From contig VDMD01000064.1 in the NCBI GenBank assembly GCA_007026445.1, forward strand, positions 1 to 64,000: a stretch of 64,000 bases of DNA, in the 5' to 3' direction. Origin of the DNA: Schizophyllum amplum (taxonomy: Eukaryota > Basidiomycota > Agaricomycetes > Agaricales > Schizophyllaceae). Both the position numbers and the translations under genes were made by a program. This document shows, piece after piece, positions 31,851 to 42,993 of this stretch. The stretch's first letter is position 1. Each line of letters begins with the position of its first letter. Below the pieces are notes generated by a model, which saw only the letters and a list, made by a program, of their open reading frames with translations, did not search any database and was not told the DNA's origin.

Positions 31851-32460
31851 GAGCTGTATAGGTAAGATTAACTAGTTTTTTCTCAGTATTTACTGAGGTG
31901 CTTGTATGATTGACCCTCAGTGGCTACTGACTCAGTCCCTTGGCCCTGCAACTAGTGTCCCTCCCCTGCTGTAAGTTGGGGGCACATCTAGTTATGTCCT
32001 CCAGTCAGAATGGCTGTAGATCTAGTTGACCTTCTTTCAGTAAATTCGGCTGTACATCTAGTTGACCTTCTTTCAGTAAATTCGGCTGTAGATCTAGTTG
32101 ACCTTCTTTCAGTAAATTTGGCTGTACATCTAGTTGACCTTCTCTCAGTAAATTTGGCTATACATCTAGTTGACCTTCTTTCAGTAAATTTGGCAGGACC
32201 TCTAGTATTGGATCTACAGTGAATTTGAGCCTTCATTTAGTTCTTTCTCTCAGTAGATTTGGGGGACAACTAGATGCGATAGGTGATATGCTATTGTCAG
32301 AAAAGCAGTGATGCCTAGCATATAAATATCAGTAGATTAGCAATCCAGTTGTAGAGATATGAGGGGCAAATAGTCCAGTCAGTAAGGTATGCGTGGCAGC
32401 TAGATGCAGTGTCTATAATAGAGATGAGCTGCAAATAGTGCGTTAATCAGTAAAATAGTG
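31851..32460. repeat. Left terminal and subterminal repeats of the KDZ element
   Basis: The terminal inverted region is followed by five perfect-length 36-bp tandem units (32,012-32,191), each containing GGCTGTA(G/C)ATCTAGTTGACC and CTTTCAGTAAATT. CATCTAGTTG or its inverse recurs outside the array (31,983, 32,265, 32,400) and in the right end. These are plausible transposase-binding sites. The small frame running through the array is an artefact of the 36-bp period. Confidence 0.8.
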
Positions 32461-32503
32461 GAAGAATTAGATGCCGAATGTCTGCAGCCATAAGAGAAGT
32501 GTC

Positions 32504-35386
32504 CTAACGCCTGCCTTTGCCTTTGCCCTTACCGGTGTCCTTGTTCTTCTTCGCCGTGTTGCCCGCTCTTGGCTCCTGTGACTGAGCCAAGTTGCGGACG
32601 ACCTTAAGGCTAGAAGCAGCTGCCTTGGATGTAGCTGTCCGAGCCCTAGTGCTGGCTCGTCGCTCCACTTGAAGGCGTTTGGTGGGAGGCCTGTCGTCCT
32701 CGCAGTCAGAGGCGGAGTCGGCATCGGCCAGTTGAGAAGAAGGCGCAAGGGGATGAGGTATTGTAGATGAGCTGGATGGGCCTGCAGGGTCTTGCACGGA
32801 GTCTCTACGCTTCCGCTTCTGGCTAAGTAAAGTCAGTAGAGCCCAAGCCTTGCAAACTCAATGAGAATCTCACCTCGCAATTGGCCTATGAGCTGGCAAA
32901 GCTGGATCGGATCGTCCCTCCAGTAAGTGGCGGAACACCATCAATACGTCGGCCACTGCATCATCCCACACCTTGCGCTCGACATCGCTGGTGACAACCT
33001 GCCCCCACCAAAAGAGCAAGAGCAAGACAAGAAGCAGGCCCTTAGGGCCTACTCTCTTAGTCATGGTGCTCATAGAGGGAGGGAGCGGGGTAGAGTGAAA
33101 GGCTCCTCACTTCTCGTCCCACGCCCGGTCGGGAGGATGAATGCGGTGCCAGTAGTTGCCGAACAGGTTGGGCATGGACGAGATGTCGGCGCTGTCCTGG
33201 CCCGTAGTCCAGTCACTGCCTGCCTTAATCCACTTGCCGATGATGGGTGGGGGCGCAGGCTTGATGGTCTTGGCCATATCCGGATAACCAGCTGCCCGCT
33301 CGAGATCAAAGAGCACTGAGCAACAGTCATGATAGGCTGCGCCCCACTGACGTCCACCACGCAGGCCTAGGAATGCAGACCGCATATAGGCGGGCAACGC
33401 AGCATGATCCGTAGTGTCCCAGAATGGCTGCACTGCCATGCCTGCAGTACGTCCCGGTGCCGAGGTGGATGTGAAGGCGGTTGTTGGCGGGGCTGTTGCT
33501 GCGGCAGTAGAAGGGGAGGCTGAAGGCTCTTCGTCGCTGTCGTAGAGAGCAATACGATTGACAGGAGTCCGCTTGGCGGTTGGCCTAGGGGTCGGCTTAG
33601 GACGAGTTGGCATGGTCTTGACACTTGCGTTAACCTTGCTCAGTGTAGAAATCATGACCTCCACTGTCTTCTTCGGCTGAGGCTGGTGATGTAGAGTTGT
33701 ATCAACCATGCTCGGAGCAGGGTTGTCGACCTTCATGCTGTTCTGCCGCCGATGGTGGTGACGCGGAAGAGGAGTGGTGGGTGGTGAGGGTGTACGCCGA
33801 TCCCGGACCATTGGTGCGGGCTGAGAGGCAAGGATAGCATCTGTATCTTCATCTTCCGCAAGTCCGGGGCTTGATTTGGGCGACTCTTCTATACCGGGCA
33901 GGTCGTCCTGATCCACTCCTGCACCCTGTGTCGATGGTGTGTCTTCGTCGTCAGAATCACGCCCTTCATCACATGACGACTCGGCAGGCAGGGGCTCAGA
34001 TGGATAGCACCTGGAACGAGGGATATGCTTGTCGCGGTACGATGTTGACGATGCTGAGGGGGCAGGAAAGTCTTTGTTGTTTGCCAACACACGCGCTTCA
34101 CAATCTTCTGCAGCTGAAGGCAGTCAGATATAGAGCACAATGGTGATAATAGTAGACTCACTGAAGCAGCGACGAGCAAATTTGACAATGACATCCTCGA
34201 TCTGAGATGTACCCAGAACATCGGCCTCACATAGACGCAGTTGGGCCATGTCCTTTGTAAAGCCGGAATGAGCGCTAGAAATATGTGTGAGCATAGTGGA
34301 AGTGGCTGTGGGGTAACTGTCTCACCTGTGACACTCAATCTGGCCGCCTTTATCAGGCACCGGCCCCGCAATGAATATGGATGCCACCATTCCGAAGCGC
34401 CTGGCCAGATAATCCACTAGTGGGAGAAGAACCGTTCCGGCTTCATGCAAATGCCTTGTAGGTTGTCAGTGTCTGAAAGGCAAGGAAAGCGCGTAAAGAC
34501 ATACTGTGCATATGTAGAGGCATCCTGCTCTTGCTCCGCTCTCAGCTGTTCATCGAGATCACGCTCAAATGCAGCGAGCTCGCTCTCGTATGCCTCATCC
34601 AGTGCTCGCTTGACAGAGGTCTTGACGGTGTCGTCTTGCTTGTCGTACCATTCGCGGCAATACACATTGCGCTGCTTCAACTCCTCCTTCTTCTTCTCCT
34701 GATTGGACATGCTTGCTGACCGCTTTGCCCACTCCACATCCCAGAGTTTGCGTATCTTGCTTTCAAAGAAGTTGCGTTGGATGAAGAAGTCGAGCCGCTG
34801 ACGGCGAGGACGGGCAATGGTATTTGTGGCACAGCTTCTTCGATGACGGCCATGACACCTTGCTTGCCCAAAGGTCGTAGAGTGTTACGGAACCATGTAC
34901 TGATCTTCTGCAGGGATGTAATAAGTAGAAGAAGTAGACCTGAATGATAGAACGCACGTTATGCATGGACTTCACTTTCGCTGCACGCGCTGTCTTGTCC
35001 TCCGGCGACTTGAAAACCATCTTGCGCTCCCAGGCTTCCAGAGTCTGGAGGTCTGGATCTTCGCCGATGCTGTGGTCGTCTTCCACATAGCCGTCCTTGC
35101 TGCTGACGTCCACGTCTTCCGATTCGTCTTTGCTGGGGGTGGCGTCGACGTTGGGGCCGTCCACAAAATGCCAGAAGTAGAGCTTGCACATATTGCCGTA
35201 GAACTTATTGACAGCAACGGACCCTTTGTTGGAGGCAGTATGCCAGACGTCGTAGTGTCGGCAGAAGACCTTCTCCACTGGCGGTATGACCCAGCCCACA
35301 GGGCCACGCTTCTTCTTCTTGCGCTCTACCTTAGGCTTCTTGGCAGTCTTCTTGTTACTGCTGGTGGAGGAAGATTTGCGGGACAT
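32504..35386 (-). CDS. Uncharacterised KDZ-linked protein
   Basis: A multi-exon minus-strand gene, roughly 8 exons and 800-900 residues. It starts MSRKSSSTSSNKKTAKKPK at 35,386, followed by GPVGWVIPP and NKFYGNMCKLYFWHF. A central region has RQRLDFFIQRNFFESKIRKL and REWYDKQDDTVKTSVKRAL, then VDYLARRFGMVAS, IAGPVPDKGGQIECH and SGFTKDMAQLRLCEADVLG. A long Ser/Pro/acidic linker is followed by FDLERAAGYPDM, PPPIIGKWIKAG, PNLFGNYWHRIHP and GLLLVLLLLFWWGQ, and a basic tail ends at 32,504. I recognise this order from unannotated agaricomycete proteins found beside KDZ transposases. No catalytic motif is visible. The hydrophobic LLLVLLLLFWWG stretch sits inside a helical region and is probably not a membrane anchor. 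Spliced phases look consistent, but not every junction was resolved. It starts 220 bp downstream of the TET/JBP stop, on the same strand. Confidence 0.65.
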
Positions 35387-35606
35387 GCTTGACGGCGTGC
35401 TAGTCTTGGTGGGCGAAAAGAAGGAAAAAGGAAGGATGAAGAATCAAAAATGGAAACATATTCAAAATGATGGTGTGGCGTGAACAGGGGCACTTCGGCA
35501 AGTCCCGATTGAGTAATTATCACGTAAGGGTGTCCGCTGCATTATGGCCTGCTGAACTGAGAGCATTAAGCTGGGGTACGCGGTATGTCTATAATACTGT
35601 CTATCT

Positions 35607-38600
35607 CTACCGAGCTGAATACAGATTTCCATCCCATCCATTCTGGCTATGCATCCATGCCGTGTTCTGCTTGTCTGAGTGGCATACCAAAGATGCGCGC
35701 TCCCCCGTATAGACAAGGTTGAAGTGTGTAATGCGGCCAGAGGGGAAGACAAGCAAGTCGCCCTCCCGCAACGGCAACACAAGACCCGGCTCATACAGAC
35801 AAAGCTCACCACCTTCGTGGTCCCCAATAATGATGAGTGCACACCCGATATAATCCTTAAGGTCACGATGAGCCTTGGTGGCGACGTTGATGTTGAGGAC
35901 AAAGCCAGTGAATGGATAGGCGGGGTTGGTGGTAGGCATGATGTCAGCCATTAGGACGAGCTCCTCGTGGACGTCTGGAAGGCGCTCATGAATCTATGGC
36001 GGAATTAGATACAAAGTAGATACAGACAGGGGGAAAACTAACCTTGTCTGCCATCCACTGGAAAAGTTCCTGCATGGACTCGGAGAGCGCTGCAAACACA
36101 GGTCGGTTCTCCTTGAGCTCCTTGGCCACGTACGGAACAAACTGGTGGGAATTTGTACGACCACCCTCAGTGCGCAACAAAAGGGGGTGCACATCAGGTG
36201 GGGCACTGTCTCCCTGTACAATACGTGTTAGGCATGACGGAAAAGGTTAGATGCAGACATACCTTTGTGGCACATCGATTGTAGGTTGAGAAGTGCATGG
36301 CGATAAACGGCTTGAGGCACTCCAAAGCCTGCTATAATATCTTTCAGCTTGAATAATGCACAAATCAAAACAAACAAATACCTGATAATTATCCAGGTTA
36401 TGAAAGCCTGTAACTTCCAAGGCGGCCTTGAGATTGTCACGCAAGGAAATGCGTATGTGGGCTGGCATGTTGGAGCACAGATATGCCACCAGGGACTGAT
36501 CGATACCCCGAAGCAAGACCTCTGTACTAAAAGGAACATCAGCCCAGCGTAAAACGGATGGTACAGGAGACACTTACTCATCGAAGGCCGCACGATCAAC
36601 CTCAACATAGGAGGAGTCCTTCATCCGGACACCCTTCTTGAAATTCTTGTTCATCTGTATGATGGACGTCAATATGGAACACTCCTTTGGGAGGAGTAGA
36701 AGACGCACCAGATCAACCAACTCCTCCACCGATGGAACAGTTATCCGGTGCTCAGCCGCGGTCCGCTGATCGTTTGACCATATCTGACGGGCATCTTTAT
36801 CCCGTGTGGGATAAGGTGCCCGACGATTACCGGGGGCGCCTAGGTCAATAGGAAGGGTATGGACGTGGACGCCATCAAGATTCGCCTTGTCGGGTACATG
36901 ATCTGCTACTTGACGATCACGTTCTTCTTCTGGCGTGACGGGTGGTGGGAGTAAAGGATCCGAGGTGGATAGAACAGAGGCTGATGTTGTTGATGTAGCG
37001 CCCTTGTTGAGAAGGCCAGATTGGGTGATGAAGTCCATGTTGATGACTGGAACGTCGGTGGGCACTGCCTCTCGCATGATACCCCAGACTGTTAGGTTGC
37101 GCGGAACACCCTTCAGCATTCTGCAGAATGTAATGTCAGTGCGGTAATATTTCATGCAGGAGCACCTACAATGTGGGAATGCTATCGAAGTACTTGTCAG
37201 ACAACAGCAAATCATCAGAACATATCTGGGCTGGAAGGCCATAGTGCTGTTGGTACGCGGGTGCAACCATAGCGCCGAATTCCATGGGCAGCTTGCGGCG
37301 GATGTAATTGAGTGACGGGATGATGCCCTGGCGTATGCGGTGGACTGTATCCAGATACACCTCATTCTCTAGAGCTGGCATCAGTCCCAGCGTAGCGCAT
37401 AGATATCAAGGTCAACTCACTGCAAGTCTTGTCGTCGTAAGGGCGGCGGAGGAGGTTAGCAAGCCAGAAAACTTCCGAGATGCATGTCTGGTCTTGTAAT
37501 CGGGTCTTGAGGTCCTTGATGGCAATGAGGAGTAGAAGGTAGATGGTTCCTTCCAGAGGCTTAAGTATCTGTCACCGACAAGCTTAATACATTAACATAC
37601 CTCCAGATGCAAGGTAAGCATAGCGACGCCCGTTGGCGATCATTCTCTGCAGACGATCCCTACGTTTGACGAGAATAGCCTTGCGTGTCTTGGCGTCGGC
37701 TTCCGAGAGCTTGACACCCATGTCGGTCTCCGGATCATCGTAGTCCAGATAGGCCTGCACAGCCTGCATCTGTACAAAATCAGAATCGGGGTGTTGCGCC
37801 TTGTACTCGTACTCAAGGCTAGGCAGTGAGTTAGCGAAATAAACAACATGTGAGAGGATCCCAGACTTACCTAGAGTAGCGAGCAACCAGCTGGATGAGG
37901 TTGATCATTTCTAGGAAGAGGAGGCCAAAGTGCTTCTTGCCAATCTGCCGACAGCGAAGAAAGAGCTGCTGGAACGTAGCACACCCCCAGTCGGCCCCAG
38001 CAGAAATCCCTCGGAACTCATTGCCTCTGAAGAACTCGAGTACACCGTCCAGGTTGGCATCGACTGCATCAGATATGGGTACTGAGAGGCTCTTGATGAT
38101 GGCATGAATGTACGCTTCATCGCCTGGTGGAAGATGAGGGAGGTCTTCGGAAAAGACATATCGGCGGTCGCGCACCCGAGAAGGCTTGGGCGCACAACCA
38201 TTTCGGTTGTGCTCCGGCGTCTATTGGATATTCGGGTCTGCCGCTGAGTCCCCGCCATCGTCGTTCACCACCGAGTTCCCGCTGCTGTTGTTGGTCGCAG
38301 AGACTGCCCTCTGAATCTGCTCTCGCGAGATACGGATGAACAGGCGCTCCTCGTGCGGTGGGGGAGAGGGTAAAGCCGCAGCGGCGGGCAGCACCCCGTC
38401 ATCGTCATCAACGTCGTAGATCTTGTGCGCCACGACAGGAACGGGTGATGGGCGATGAGGTTGAATTACAAGAACCGGATCATGAGCAGGGAATGTCTGG
38501 CACGCTGGAGTAGCAGGTGATGAGCATGACGGGGTGGGAGAGGGCGAAGAGATGCTGGCAGTTATGGAAAGGGACGGCCGTACGCGAGATGTCCGGTAGC

Positions 38601-38851
38601 TCTACAGACATCGGTAAGACAAAAGTAGCATGATATAATAATAGCGCACGTACCTCCGGTCCCGCATCACCCTCTCTCGTAGAGGCAATAGTATCACGGC
38701 CTGACGACGAAGCCTCGCAGCTACGCGCGCGTGCCACAAATGTACGCTGACGCCGCATGCGCTCGAGAATGGGGGCGAGCTCGTCATTGTCTGCCGATGC
38801 TTGTGCAACGTGCTTTGCCAGCAGCGCCTCCACTGCCGCCGCATCCTCCTC
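35607..38851 (-). CDS. TET/JBP-family 2-oxoglutarate/Fe(II) dioxygenase
   Basis: Minus-strand exons: one ending at 38,654 (from at least 38,851; true start unresolved, 38.85-39.07 kb), then 38,601-38,269, 38,220-37,871, 37,818-37,601, 37,549-37,421, 37,368-37,170, 37,120-36,578, 36,526-36,382, 36,331-36,263, 36,213-36,043 and 35,993-35,607. All ten introns are 46-53 bp, GT-AG, and join in phase; an apparent in-frame TAG at 38,221 falls at the end of a 48-bp intron. Product is at least 914 residues. The C-terminal domain has NPAYPFTGFVLNINVATK, then the iron ligands H-x-D in KAHRDLKD, GGELCLYEPGLVLPL, the second histidine in GDLLVFPSGRITHFN, and the 2-oxoglutarate-binding arginine in TGERASLVCHSD. 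This matches the TET/JBP family that oxidises 5-methylcytosine; basidiomycete members, including a characterised Coprinopsis enzyme, are linked to KDZ transposons. The N-terminal 700 residues (for example GCATFQQLFLRCRQIGKKHF) match KDZ-linked proteins of unknown role. Confidence 0.85.
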
Positions 38852-38929
38852 TGAGAGCAAAAACATGGGCTGAATATCATCGTCAGCAGCACCCCAGTCA
38901 ACATCTGAGCAGACATACCTCCGGGTTAC

Positions 38930-39655
38930 GCGGTGGTGCAGCAGGCGGTGGTGCAGCAGGCGGTGGTGCAGCAGGGTGTGGTGCAGAAGGCCGTCCTTCA
39001 AGCCCGGGTTACCTGAGCGGGTGGGCAGGGACACGGTACGCGGACGGCAGGACCAGCCGGGGGCGAGGGTCAAGAGAAATGCGATTTGGGCGGACAGTGG
39101 GTATGGTGGCCAGACAAAGTTGTGATGTCCAAGCAGGAAGGGAAGGGATGACGGCGGTCATTGGGACGGGTTGTGGGGGCCGAACACGCGGGGTCGGAAT
39201 ATTTTTTGGGGAAAATCACGCCATGTCAAAAATAAACACGGGCGCCTCACGGGCCTCCCCGGGCCCGGGGAGGCTGCCCAAGCTGAACTCAAGGGAAAGG
39301 GGAAGGGGGCAAGGCCGTGTTATTCATTGTCTAACTGGTATGATATGGCGCTTGTATATGTAGCTGATGTTGTGGGCCGAAAGGGAGCGTGTTCGTGGGG
39401 TCGTAAACCCGTCAGATGTGCATACCCGCCCAACCGCGCCGCGAATTCCCGGTGCAATGAGGACTCAAGCGGTAGGCGCTCGGGCGGGGTGCACATGTGA
39501 CGTGGTGGAGGATATGGGGTTGGGACAGATCACGGAAGGCATAGCCGACACAGCGCAACGGCGTGTGGCGGACGGTGGCGGACGGTGGCGGACGGTGGCG
39601 GACGGTGGCGCTTGCGAGCCGGCTGCCATTCACCCCCCTATGCACTATTCATCTA
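38930..39655. repeat. Centre of KDZ element: short tandem repeats and X3 start
   Basis: Contains three and a half copies of a 15-bp GCGGTGGTGCAGCAG unit (38,935-38,990), the perfect 20-bp palindrome at 39,254-39,273, the SHR hairpin copy 5, and four copies of the 10-bp unit GTGGCGGACG (39,565-39,610). From about 39,360 it resembles the X repeats (GCGTGTTCG, then GTCGTAAACCCGTCAG, compare 61,650-61,680). No gene is seen. Confidence 0.6.
39411..39502 (-). repeat. SHR hairpin copy 5
   Basis: The longest outer stem of the family: GTCAGATGTGCATACCCGCC (39,411-39,430) against GGCGGGGTGCACATGTGACG (39,483-39,502), with three mismatches. The inner core GCGCCGCGAATTCCCGGTGC lies at 39,437-39,456. Reverse orientation relative to the KDZ plus strand. 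Confidence 0.8.
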
Positions 39656-40105
39656 CAGTTGAATCTCTATTAATGCATACGATCGGGAGACAAGATTTCG
39701 TATGCAATAGCGGGGATATTCAATGAGAGAAAATGGTTCAAAAAGTCGAAATAATTCGAATATTTTTGGTTTAAGCCGTCAAAGTCAATAAATACGCAAG
39801 TTTTGTTTCAAACCGGTTATACAACAGGTAACGGGTCGGAAACTCGTTAAATTGGGTCATTACAAGGTCATCACGGACGACAAACGCACACAGTTGCACC
39901 AATTTTCACCACCCTGACCCTGCTCGGCGCTCGGACCGACGATCCCTTACTGAATATCTGGCAGGAGGACCCCCTCCGAAGCGTATGCATTATGCGATAA
40001 CGGATTTTTTTGCATATCCCCGCCTCCCAAACCGGGGGATCGGTCAGGTCTATGCATTAGCGGGGATATGCATCAACGGCTAATGCATGACTAGAGATTC
40101 AACTG
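39656..40105. mobile_element. MITE-like element, pogo/Fot1 type, 450 bp
   Basis: Terminal inverted repeats CAGTTGAATCTCTATTAATG (left) and CAGTTGAATCTCTAGTCATG (right, inward), flanked by TA on both sides (39,654-39,655 and 40,106-40,107). TA duplication and CAG-starting termini with AATCTC fit the pogo/Fot1/Tigger branch of Tc1-mariner. No transposase. AT-rich inside. It sits in the middle of repeat X3. Confidence 0.8.
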
Positions 40106-40540
40106 TAACTGCTGTGCATCTGGATCAGCTGTGAAAGGAGTGTGGTGTGCAGTTGCGCACCTGGCGTGCGTCCGCGTCCGCGCACATACGCCTTTGAACT
40201 CCTTTGTTGATGTAGTTCTCGCACATTTCCATGAATTATTATGTTGTTGCCCTCTGAAGTCGCGTAGAGGAGAATGAAAGGAATGGGGGGAGGTCCGCGC
40301 AGCCAGAAACGCTGATGTGGTTGTGGCCGAGGAGAGGCGTCAGCGACAATGCCGCGGCAGTCCGGACCGGTTGCCGAACCCCGTCGCCGACATGCTAAGT
40401 ATTGCCGGTGAGCCCCGCCGCATGCATTTCGTGGCCGAGCGTAAAGCAGCGTTGTTCACTTATGTACTGTAGCTAGCTCAACTCAGTCACACTTGGAACT
40501 ATGCTAGTAGATAAAGTGGGGGGGGGGACGAAAGGGACGA
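40106..40540 (-). repeat. Repeat X3, second part
   Basis: 40,297-40,395 on the minus strand matches the module shared by X1, X2 and the NTE elements (GTCGGCGAC, CTCGGCAA..CCGGTC, CGCCTCTCCTC, CCACAACCACATCAGCG). Together with 39,360-39,655 it forms an X-type repeat interrupted by the pogo-like element. The remainder up to 40,540 has no recognised feature. Confidence 0.55.
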
Positions 40541-41510
40541 GGCACAATGGGTGCACACAGCGGTGAGGGGGAGTACAGCGGCATGTGTCGTGGTGGGGGC
40601 GGCGTGACAAGGGGGAGGATGATATCCAGGAAAAGAGAGGCGCTGTGGAGAGGGAAGTGTGCTAAGACGCGTCAGGCGGCGAGGGAGCACGGAAAGACGG
40701 CGAGAGGGATTGTGGCGAGGGTGAGGGCGATGGTGATGACGAAGGGCGAGGCGGCAGATGTGTTGAGAGGGAGCAGGGGGCAATAGCGAAGTGCGAGGCG
40801 ACAAGGGAACGATGTGGCGAGGCAGCGGACGTGTCTGGCGAGGCGGCGGACGTGTTGATGGGGGCGGCGGGAGATCGGTGAGCGGAGCGGCGAGGGGACA
40901 ATGGCGAAATGGCGGTGATGGCGAGGGACGGCGAGGGTGAGGGGACGATAAGGGTGAGGGGGCGGGCAAGGGTGAGGGGGCGAGGGCGAGGCGGCGGCGA
41001 GGGTGAGGGGGCGGCGAGGGGGAGGGGACGATGAGGGTGAGGGGGCGGGCAAGGGCGAGGCGGCGGTGAGTGCGAGGGGACGGCGATGGTGAGGGGGCAG
41101 CGCGAGGGTGAGCGGCGGCGAGGGTGAGAAATCAGCGAGGCGGAGAGCGTCGATCACCAGTCACTACTCACCGCTTTCACCCCTCGCCCTCGCCACCACC
41201 TCGCCATTGCCTCCTCGCCCTCGCCGCCGCCTCCCCCTCGCCATTGCCTCCTCGCCCTCGCCGCCGCCTCGCACTCACCGCCACCTCGCCCTCGTCGCCC
41301 TTGCCCTTCAACGCTAGTGCACTTCCGGCTTCCGCTATAGGTCCATCTTGCCGCTCCACGGCGCCACGTACCTGCCGCTCCCTCTCGCCACCTTCCCCCC
41401 TTGCCGCTCCATCTCAACATGCTCACCGCCTCGGTGCCTCGCCCATCCCTCACCCTCGCCGCGTCGCCCTGCACCAGCACCTCGCGCAGCGGTGACTCCC
41501 TTATGCGCGT
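40541..41510. repeat. Strand-asymmetric GC-rich simple repeat
   Basis: From 40,541 to about 41,145 the plus strand is a purine-rich degenerate array of GGCGAGGGTGAGGGGGCGG units. From about 41,165 to 41,500 it becomes the pyrimidine complement (CCTCGCCCTCGCCGCC, including two copies of ATTGCCTCCTCGCCCTCGCC at 41,203-41,262). The two halves are roughly inverted and could fold into a large hairpin; the G-rich half has many GGGG runs. Frames crossing it (serine/proline/histidine-rich) are composition artefacts. Confidence 0.65.
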
Positions 41511-41762
41511 CGAATTCCACGCACACATTGTTAATTAGATATTGAAATGTATATCATGTGCACTACAATAATGACATGAATTATCTACATGGACGCGCTG
41601 CTTCCCCTCTGCAGGCTGCTGGGCTCCTTGGGTCCCCCGGGCCCGGGGAACCCGCAAGCTGGGAGCACATGGCATCCAATTTGTTCCGGGTGCCGCGCGA
41701 TCGCTGCAAGAACCACGCTCGCACAACCTGCCCTCTGCCCTGTACCTCAGCGCTGTCGCGAG

Positions 41763-42686
41763 ATGCCCCCGTCCCGCACCGACAAGTCAATCGCGCATCC
41801 TTCAGCGGCAGCAACAGCGCCGCGGCGTCACCCGCGCCATCCGCCATCTGACACCGCCGCCGACGCTCAGGCGGCCATTCCGCCGGACACCGGTATTGAC
41901 GCGGCGGGAGACGCGGAGAACACCACGTTCTCCGCGGACACTGCAGACGCTACGGAAATGGTGAAGCAAGAGCCCGAGGACGAGTGGAAGGGCCCGCTGT
42001 TTCTCTTTTACGAAACGAGCAGGCTCCGGGGAGACATCAAGAGGGCGATCAGGGGCTGGGAGGAGTGCGAGAAGGACTGGGTCAAGTGCGAGAAGGGCTG
42101 GGACAAGTGCGAGAAGGTGCGTGATCTATCTGAATACGTGAACAGCTGCTCATTGGCCCTGCAGGCGTTGGAGAGTACAACGGCGGACTACGTAGCTGTG
42201 AGCAAGGGACTTTTGATCACCGAAAAGCGGCTGGAGGAAGCCAGGGCTCGCCACCGGGAGCTTGTCGGTTCCTCCATTGCTTGTCAAAAGGACTTGCTCA
42301 AGGTATCCACCTCTAACTTGGAACTGCGTGAGGAGATGGTGCGTTCCCTGCTGTCACTGCACTTGCCCCTCTCACTTTGACGCAGAAAAATCTGAAGGCC
42401 CTCTTTCATTGTTTGCTCTGCGACGGACGGATCACCGAGGCCTATCAGTTAGTCACCTATAGCCACTGTCGCCCTGATTACTGACTTTATGTTCAGAGCC
42501 GATCGCTGCGGGCATTCCTTTTGCCGTGCATGCCTGGACGCCTACCATCACATTCATGATGGCTGTCCGTCGTGCAAGTCCATCCCCCTGGCAGGCGCGG
42601 GATGGCCAGCGCCGAACGTCGCCGTGGATCTACTCATTCGCCAGATGACCGAGATCGAAGAGCAAAGTCGGCAAGCCCGCGCTTAA
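41763..42686 (+). CDS. Coiled-coil RING-finger protein A
   Basis: Exons 41,763-42,116, 42,165-42,338, 42,386-42,447 and 42,497-42,686 join in phase to 259 residues. The start MPPSRTDKS was chosen over an upstream in-frame Met at 41,589 because the two paralogues also begin MP. Domains: Ser/Ala/Pro-rich N-terminus; acidic VKQEPEDEW; a helical region with an internal repeat (ECEKDWVKCEKGWDKCEK) and a coiled coil; then a C3HC4 RING with CLLCDGR, CGHSFCRAC and CPSC, the ligand spacings of E3 ubiquitin ligases. C-terminus LLIRQMTEIEEQ. First of three tandem paralogues in the KDZ element. A palindrome CCCCGGGCCCGGGG lies upstream at 41,635. Substrate unknown. Confidence 0.8.
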
Positions 42687-42993
42687 GCAGCGGTGGGGAG
42701 TACACTCATTACTTCTAACTGGCCATTACCGCCCACTCCCTTAACATACCCTTCACCAACTACATTACTAGAACATTGATTAATCTGAGCATTCATGGTT
42801 TTTTGAGTGTTTTGCGGCCTTACTATTGCCCATATGTTTTAATTTACATAAGTGGCAAATAAACGTGTGCTGCGTCATAAAGGCCACGCGCCGGGGCATC
42901 TTGCTTCTTGCCATCATACTGGGCAAGTCGCTGGTTGCTGGTTTTTCGTCTACTGGCTACCCATCCCTATTGCCCTTCTTCGCGTCCTCAACC

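Noticed and set aside
32012..32191. Five regular repeats resembling a CRISPR array
   Set aside because: Units are contiguous with no spacers, the genome is eukaryotic, and the repeats sit in a transposon end.
38221..38223. In-frame TAG as a nonsense mutation killing the TET/JBP gene
   Set aside because: It ends a 48-bp GTGAAC...AATAG intron that joins in phase, like the other nine introns.
40499..41157. Long Ser/Pro/His-rich frames in the KDZ centre
   Set aside because: Product of the purine/pyrimidine simple repeat; frames open on several phases.
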